DNA from: JBCDIQ01 sp039024295
GTDB lineage: Bacteria > Bacteroidota > Bacteroidia > J057
DNA length: 10,440 nt
Assembly: GCA_039024295.1 (NCBI GenBank)
Contig: JBCDIQ010000199.1
Location: 1-10,440, forward strand
Direction of reading: 5' to 3'
Shown: piece by piece, positions 8,601 to 10,440 of the stretch
Numbering within the stretch: position 1 is the stretch's first letter
How the letters are laid out: the number at the start of each line of letters is the position of its first letter
Translations under genes and position numbers: made by a program
Notes under the pieces: generated by a model
What the model saw: only the letters and a program-made list of their open reading frames with translations
Told to the model about the DNA's origin: nothing
Databases searched by the model: none

Positions 8601-8900
8601 TTCATCCAGTTGAGCCACATAATCCTTGTCAAGGGCATCAATCTGTTCGAAAATTTTCTCTTTTTCATCGATGTCACTTTCTTGCTCTGCTTCCGCTTTC
8701 AAGGCGTCGATCTCTGCCTTAATCTCCTCTGTATATGCTGCAATGTGTTGCTTAAACTCTGCGGTTTTCCCCCGAAGCTCGTCGTCACTCAAACGGTCTA
8801 AGCCTTCGTAATGCTCGTTTACAGCATCTACAACAGGCATTAGCGATTTAAGGTCTTTCTCTTTTTTGGAGGGGAAAACTTTTTTCAGAAAATCAAACAT
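5601..8900 (-). CDS. secA: Preprotein translocase ATPase SecA
   Basis: SecA is the ATP-driven motor that pushes unfolded preproteins through the SecYEG channel. All core motifs are present in the 1099-residue product: MATGEGKT (Walker A, 189-196), DEID (Walker B, 297-300), SDGLHQAIEAKE (532-543), GMTGTA (571-576), TNMAGRGTDIKLG (686-698), RQLRGRAGRQGD with the arginine finger region (722-733), and the helical scaffold/IRA1 region IDDKWKHHLREMDELRQSAQ (961-980). The amphipathic start MFDFLKKVF fits membrane binding. Relative to E. coli SecA there are extra segments at about 55-104 (charged, coiled-coil-like) and 120-170, plus extra length between Walker B and SDGLHQA; such long forms are common in Bacteroidota. 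The C-terminus lacks the CxCxSGxxxxxCH zinc motif and instead ends in a basic tail. It lies 124 bp after the phosphatase gene and has its own candidate promoter. Confidence 0.98.
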   Translation of the reverse strand: MFDFLKKVFPSKKEKDLKSLMPVVDAVNEHYEGLDRLSDDELRGKTAEFKQHIAAYTEEIKAEIDALKAEAEQESDIDEKEKIFEQIDALDKDYVAQLDEVLSDLMSEVFAVVKETARRFAENGELRVTANEMDRELAAEKDHIVIKGNEAIWKGEWEAAGATVNWNMVHYDVQLIGGSVLHNGKIAEMATGEGKTLVATLPVYLNALAGKGVHVVTVNNYLARRDAEWNAPIFQFHGLTVDCIDLHQPNSEDRRQAYLADITYGTNNEFGFDYLRDNMTTHPEYLVQREHFYAIIDEIDSVLIDEARTPLIISGPVDKGEQQEYEQLKPRIERLERKQRELVSRYMVEAKKKIGSGDKKAEEEGALALFRAYRGLPKHNKLIEFLSETGIKAILQKTEAFYMQDNSKNMHLADDELYFTIDQKNNQVQMTDKGRELITKQGEEKNLFVLPDVAALFSEIEGSEELSDDEKLQQKDDLAREYADKAERLHAINQLLKAYTLFERDVEYIIQEGKVMIVDEQTGRVLAGRRYSDGLHQAIEAKENVKVEAATQTFATVTLQNYFRMYHKLSGMTGTAETEEAEFFEIYKLDVVIIPTNRPIARDDREDLVFKTRKEKYMAVIEEIENLRGAKRPVLVGTTSVEVSELLSRMLNRQGIEHNVLNAKQHQREAEVVAEAGQPGTVTIATNMAGRGTDIKLGQGVEANGGLAIIGTERHESRRVDRQLRGRAGRQGDNGSSQFYVSLEDDLMRLFGSERIAKIMDRLGLKEGEVIQHGMITKSIGNAQKKVEENNFSMRKRLLEYDDVMNSQREVIYRRRRNALYGDRIKIDLDNMLYDLCGTIAQDYYEFADGEGLSLECIRMLAIDPRISDAELNDMKEEEIQERIYEQAQAFYQRKVKALSSELHGGITRLKKEYPQMERVVIPFSDGSNKLQILVNVEDALTSDGRIVVDELEKAITLNLIDDKWKHHLREMDELRQSAQNAVFEQKDPLLVYKFESFALFQQMLTTINRQVLSTLFKADLQVGDRQQEPTKTKRDDFSKLKARHDSVERERKAQAEEERRIMAGASAGGDDRPMSRKQRRAQERRQTGSRKRSLPKSR

Positions 8901-8989
8901 ACGACCGATAAATTATAATGTGATGTCGCTTGGACCTGTTCAGTCAACGGGTGATGTGAGAAACTGTTACAGGAAGTAGGAACTATTCT

Positions 8990-9006
8990 ATCAGGTTTAA
9001 TCAGGT
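8990..9006 (-). repeat. Direct repeat of 7 bp with 10-bp period at the predicted secA start
   Basis: ACCTGAT occurs twice on the minus strand (9006-9000 and 8996-8990), separated by TAA, so the copies lie on the same face of the helix. The pair covers the start point predicted from the -7 box at 9016-9009, where a repressor could bind. The repeat is seen directly; regulatory use is inference. Confidence 0.3.
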
Positions 9007-9008
9007 CA

Positions 9009-9016
9009 CAAAGGTA
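9009..9016 (-). promoter_or_regulatory. Candidate secA promoter -7 box (TACCTTTG)
   Basis: On the minus strand TACCTTTG matches the Bacteroidota -7 consensus TAnnTTTG at every fixed position. It lies just after the phosphatase stop, and a start about 6 nt further on would give a secA leader of roughly 100 nt. No convincing -33 TTTG lies at the expected distance: one at 9029-9026 is only 9 nt upstream. The call therefore rests on the -7 box and its position. Confidence 0.4.
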
Positions 9017-9024
9017 AGGAAAAA

Positions 9025-9840
9025 TCAAACATTCTGCCCGATGCCCTTTGCAATTACCTCCTGCATCTCAGGATGAATGCGTCCATTTGAGGAAATCAGT
9101 TGCCCACCAAATACGTAGCTATTTCCTCCATCAAAATCGGTTACTGTACCTCCTGCCTCAGTAACCAACAAGGCACCTGCAGCCAGGTCCCATGGATTCA
9201 GGCCATATTCAAAAAAACCATCGAACCTACCCGCAGCCACAAATGCAAGATCTAAGGCTGCACTACCAATTCTTCGGAGTCCATGGGAACGCTCCATGAA
9301 TATCTTTAGCATCTGGAAATAATCATCTGCCCAGGAAAAATCTTTGAACGGAAACCCGGTTGCAAGAATGGCGTGCGCCAATTCTGGGGTTGAACGCACC
9401 TCAATGGGCTGATCATTGCAGAATGCTCCCCGACCACGAATGGCCCAGAACAGTTCATCTGCCATGACGTGGTACACATATCCCATGTGGGCTTCTTCTC
9501 CTTTGTATAAGGCAAGGCTAATCGAAAAAAACGGCACACCATGTACAAAATTGGTAGTGCCGTCAATAGGGTCTATAATCCACTGGTACCCGTTGGTTCC
9601 AGGTTCATTTTCACTTTCTTCGTTAATAAAGCCTGAGCCGGGAAGCAATTCTCGGCAGCGGTCCTTCAATATCCTTTCCGTTTGCACATCCACGTAGGAA
9701 AACAGGTCGTTTTTCCCTTTGTATTCAATGTCATTCGAAGAAAAATTCAGGAATTCTTTACGGGCAAAGGTGCCTGCCTCATAGATGATTTGTTTGAGCG
9801 GTGCGTCCAGTTCAGTTGTGTTCAAGGATTCATGTGACAT
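9025..9840 (-). CDS. Inositol monophosphatase family protein
   Basis: This is a 271-residue Mg2+-dependent, Li+-sensitive-type phosphatase of the IMPase/SuhB/CysQ superfamily. Visible motifs are NEESE (73-77, metal-binding glutamate), WIIDPIDGTTNFVHG (87-101, with metal ligands D90 and D93) and NPWDLAAGALLVTEAGG (215-231, with D218). KGKNDLFSYVD (41-51) stands for the usual KGxxDLVTxxD element. The length is typical. The likely substrate is inositol-1-phosphate or a similar sugar phosphate; 3'(2'),5'-bisphosphate cannot be excluded from sequence. The frame stays open upstream to 10044, but the extra 68 residues lie antisense to the divergent gene at 9920 and look nothing like the family, so I place the start at the ATG at 9840. 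It is followed on the same strand by secA after 124 bp, and nothing visible links the two functionally. Confidence 0.93.
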   Translation of the reverse strand: MSHESLNTTELDAPLKQIIYEAGTFARKEFLNFSSNDIEYKGKNDLFSYVDVQTERILKDRCRELLPGSGFINEESENEPGTNGYQWIIDPIDGTTNFVHGVPFFSISLALYKGEEAHMGYVYHVMADELFWAIRGRGAFCNDQPIEVRSTPELAHAILATGFPFKDFSWADDYFQMLKIFMERSHGLRRIGSAALDLAFVAAGRFDGFFEYGLNPWDLAAGALLVTEAGGTVTDFDGGNSYVFGGQLISSNGRIHPEMQEVIAKGIGQNV

Positions 9841-9851
9841 ATAGACCGATA

Positions 9852-9886
9852 TTTGCCGTAAACATACGGACAACCCGCCACATTTG
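9852..9886 (+). promoter_or_regulatory. Weak candidate promoter for the gene at 9920
   Basis: TTTG at 9852-9855 and CACATTTG at 9879-9886 (one mismatch to TAnnTTTG) are separated by 23 bp, at the long end for a Bacteroidota promoter. A start a few bases after 9886 would give a leader of about 27 nt that includes AGGAGG at 9896-9901. The AT-poor -7 box makes this tentative. Confidence 0.22.
9856..9869. promoter_or_regulatory. Dyad (CCGTA-4-TACGG) in the divergent intergenic region
   Basis: CCGTAAACATACGG is a perfect 5-bp inverted repeat around a 4-base centre, flanked by TTG on the left and, after one extra base, CAA on the right. It lies between the divergent phosphatase gene (starts 9840) and the unknown gene (starts 9920). 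It also overlaps TATGTTTA on the minus strand (9866-9859), a near match to the TAnnTTTG box. It could be an operator controlling one or both genes; this is inference. Confidence 0.3.
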
Positions 9887-9894
9887 CAGCAGAT

Positions 9895-9908
9895 TAGGAG
9901 GTTTCCTA
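9895..9908 (+). promoter_or_regulatory. Small hairpin containing an AGGAGG Shine-Dalgarno-like site
   Basis: AGGAGG (9896-9901) is the clearest Shine-Dalgarno-like stretch I noticed next to a gene start in this window, but it sits 18 nt before the ATG at 9920, farther than usual. The same bases form TAGGA-GGTT-TCCTA, a 5-bp stem with a 4-nt loop. Folding could hide the site. A nearer ATG at 9916 is out of frame and hits a stop after nine codons. Confidence 0.25.
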
Positions 9909-9919
9909 CCTTAGTATGG

Positions 9920-10440
9920 ATGAACTTTACGAACACCGATATTAAGAGGTTATACGGCAATAAAATCTTTATCCTCCCAAAGCAGCCTACTCCCGTATCT
10001 TCTGAATCCGAAACATCCTCAGAAGCCTCTCCTGAAGTATTCAATGCCCCACCTCACACACCTGACCTTCCCGAGCTATCGAAAAAAAGGGAAACACTTC
10101 CAGAAATAGAACAGGATGAGCAAGCACCTCCTGCCTGGTATTTGTCCGGAGAACCCATTACATGGAAAATGAGGGCCAGCTCAACCCTTGCGTTGGTTAT
10201 GTCAGAAGAAGAATTTTCCAACCGGATGCTCACCTACGCCCTCAAACAATGTGTGGAAGATGCTGGAATTCCTGCCAAAGAAATAGGATTTGGGGTTTTT
10301 AAAGGAAGTGGCCCTGACTGGAATTTTCAAGAAATGCCAACTGCCTATGCAGTGATCTTTTCTCAAGTCGCTAGAGAGAAAGATTTTTACCAATTTCAGG
10401 ACAAACACATTTACCTTCAGCCTCGTATTCAAGATATCGC
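9920..10440 (+). CDS. Hypothetical protein with Pro/Ser/Glu-rich linker, N-terminal 173 residues (3' end outside window)
   Basis: I do not recognise this gene. From the ATG at 9920 the frame is open to the right edge. The product begins with a short conserved-looking segment (MNFTNTDIKRLYGNKIFILP, residues 1-20). An acidic, Pro/Ser/Thr/Glu-rich stretch of about 50 residues (21-71) that looks disordered comes next, followed by a probably folded region from residue 72 (AWYLSGEPITWKM, then STLALVMSEEEFSNRML at 88-104 and YAVIFSQVAREKDF at 143-156). There is no signal peptide or membrane segment, so it is probably cytoplasmic. A short N-terminal peptide tethered by a flexible linker to a domain with a hydrophobic strand followed by a helix recalls adaptor subunits such as DNA polymerase III psi; that is only a weak analogy. 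It is divergent from the phosphatase gene. Coding is supported by sustained frame, protein-like composition and steady codon use. Confidence 0.7.
   Translation, partial: MNFTNTDIKRLYGNKIFILPKQPTPVSSESETSSEASPEVFNAPPHTPDLPELSKKRETLPEIEQDEQAPPAWYLSGEPITWKMRASSTLALVMSEEEFSNRMLTYALKQCVEDAGIPAKEIGFGVFKGSGPDWNFQEMPTAYAVIFSQVAREKDFYQFQDKHIYLQPRIQDI

Noticed and set aside
8912..8917. TATAAT on the minus strand just before secA
   Set aside because: It lies about 11 nt from the ATG, too close for a normal leader, and the main sigma factor of Bacteroidota prefers TAnnTTTG, which is found upstream at 9009-9016.
9841..10044. N-terminal 68-residue extension of the phosphatase reading frame
   Set aside because: It is antisense to the gene starting at 9920, has no resemblance to the family, and the ATG at 9840 gives the normal family length.
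1..10440. CRISPR arrays, tRNA or rRNA genes, insertion sequences, phage or defence genes
   Set aside because: No repeat-spacer pattern, cloverleaf sequence, transposase motif or recognisable defence protein was found on either strand.

Overview
The window looks like chromosomal housekeeping DNA from a member of the Bacteroidota. The evidence is a long SecA with the extra N-terminal segments common in that phylum, an AddB-like PD-(D/E)XK family protein with the sequence style of Bacteroidota homologues, starts that mostly lack a Shine-Dalgarno sequence, and a TAnnTTTG-type -7 box upstream of secA. The order or genus cannot be resolved by eye.

Layout from left to right. Positions 1-1614 (minus) hold the first 538 codons of an AddB-like helicase/nuclease whose 3' end lies outside the window. 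A short divergent gap separates it from a rightward block: tsaB (tRNA t6A modification), a TlpA-like thioredoxin lipoprotein overlapping tsaB by 4 bp, and, 21 bp further on, a GT-B type glycosyltransferase-like gene that is more AT-rich than its neighbours. That gene ends only 2 bp from the end of a leftward block made, in order of transcription, of an inositol-monophosphatase-family gene, secA and a Wzx/MATE-type polysaccharide flippase. At the right edge, divergent from the phosphatase gene, starts an unrecognised gene (9920 to beyond 10440) with a Pro/Ser/Glu-rich linker.

Functionally this is mostly core biology: DNA end processing, tRNA modification, thiol redox in the envelope, and preprotein export. 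A glycosyltransferase and a flippase meet tail to tail and could belong to envelope polysaccharide assembly, although no full polysaccharide cluster is present.

I see no rRNA, tRNA, CRISPR array, insertion sequence, prophage gene or obvious defence system, and no stretch over 300 bp without a gene. I did not find a new multi-gene system. The points most worth a second look are: SecA ends in a very basic tail instead of the usual zinc-binding motif; a 7-bp direct repeat with a 10-bp period sits at the predicted secA transcription start; a perfect dyad lies in the divergent gap near 9860; a terminator-like hairpin separates secA from the flippase gene; and the partial gene at the right edge is of unknown function.
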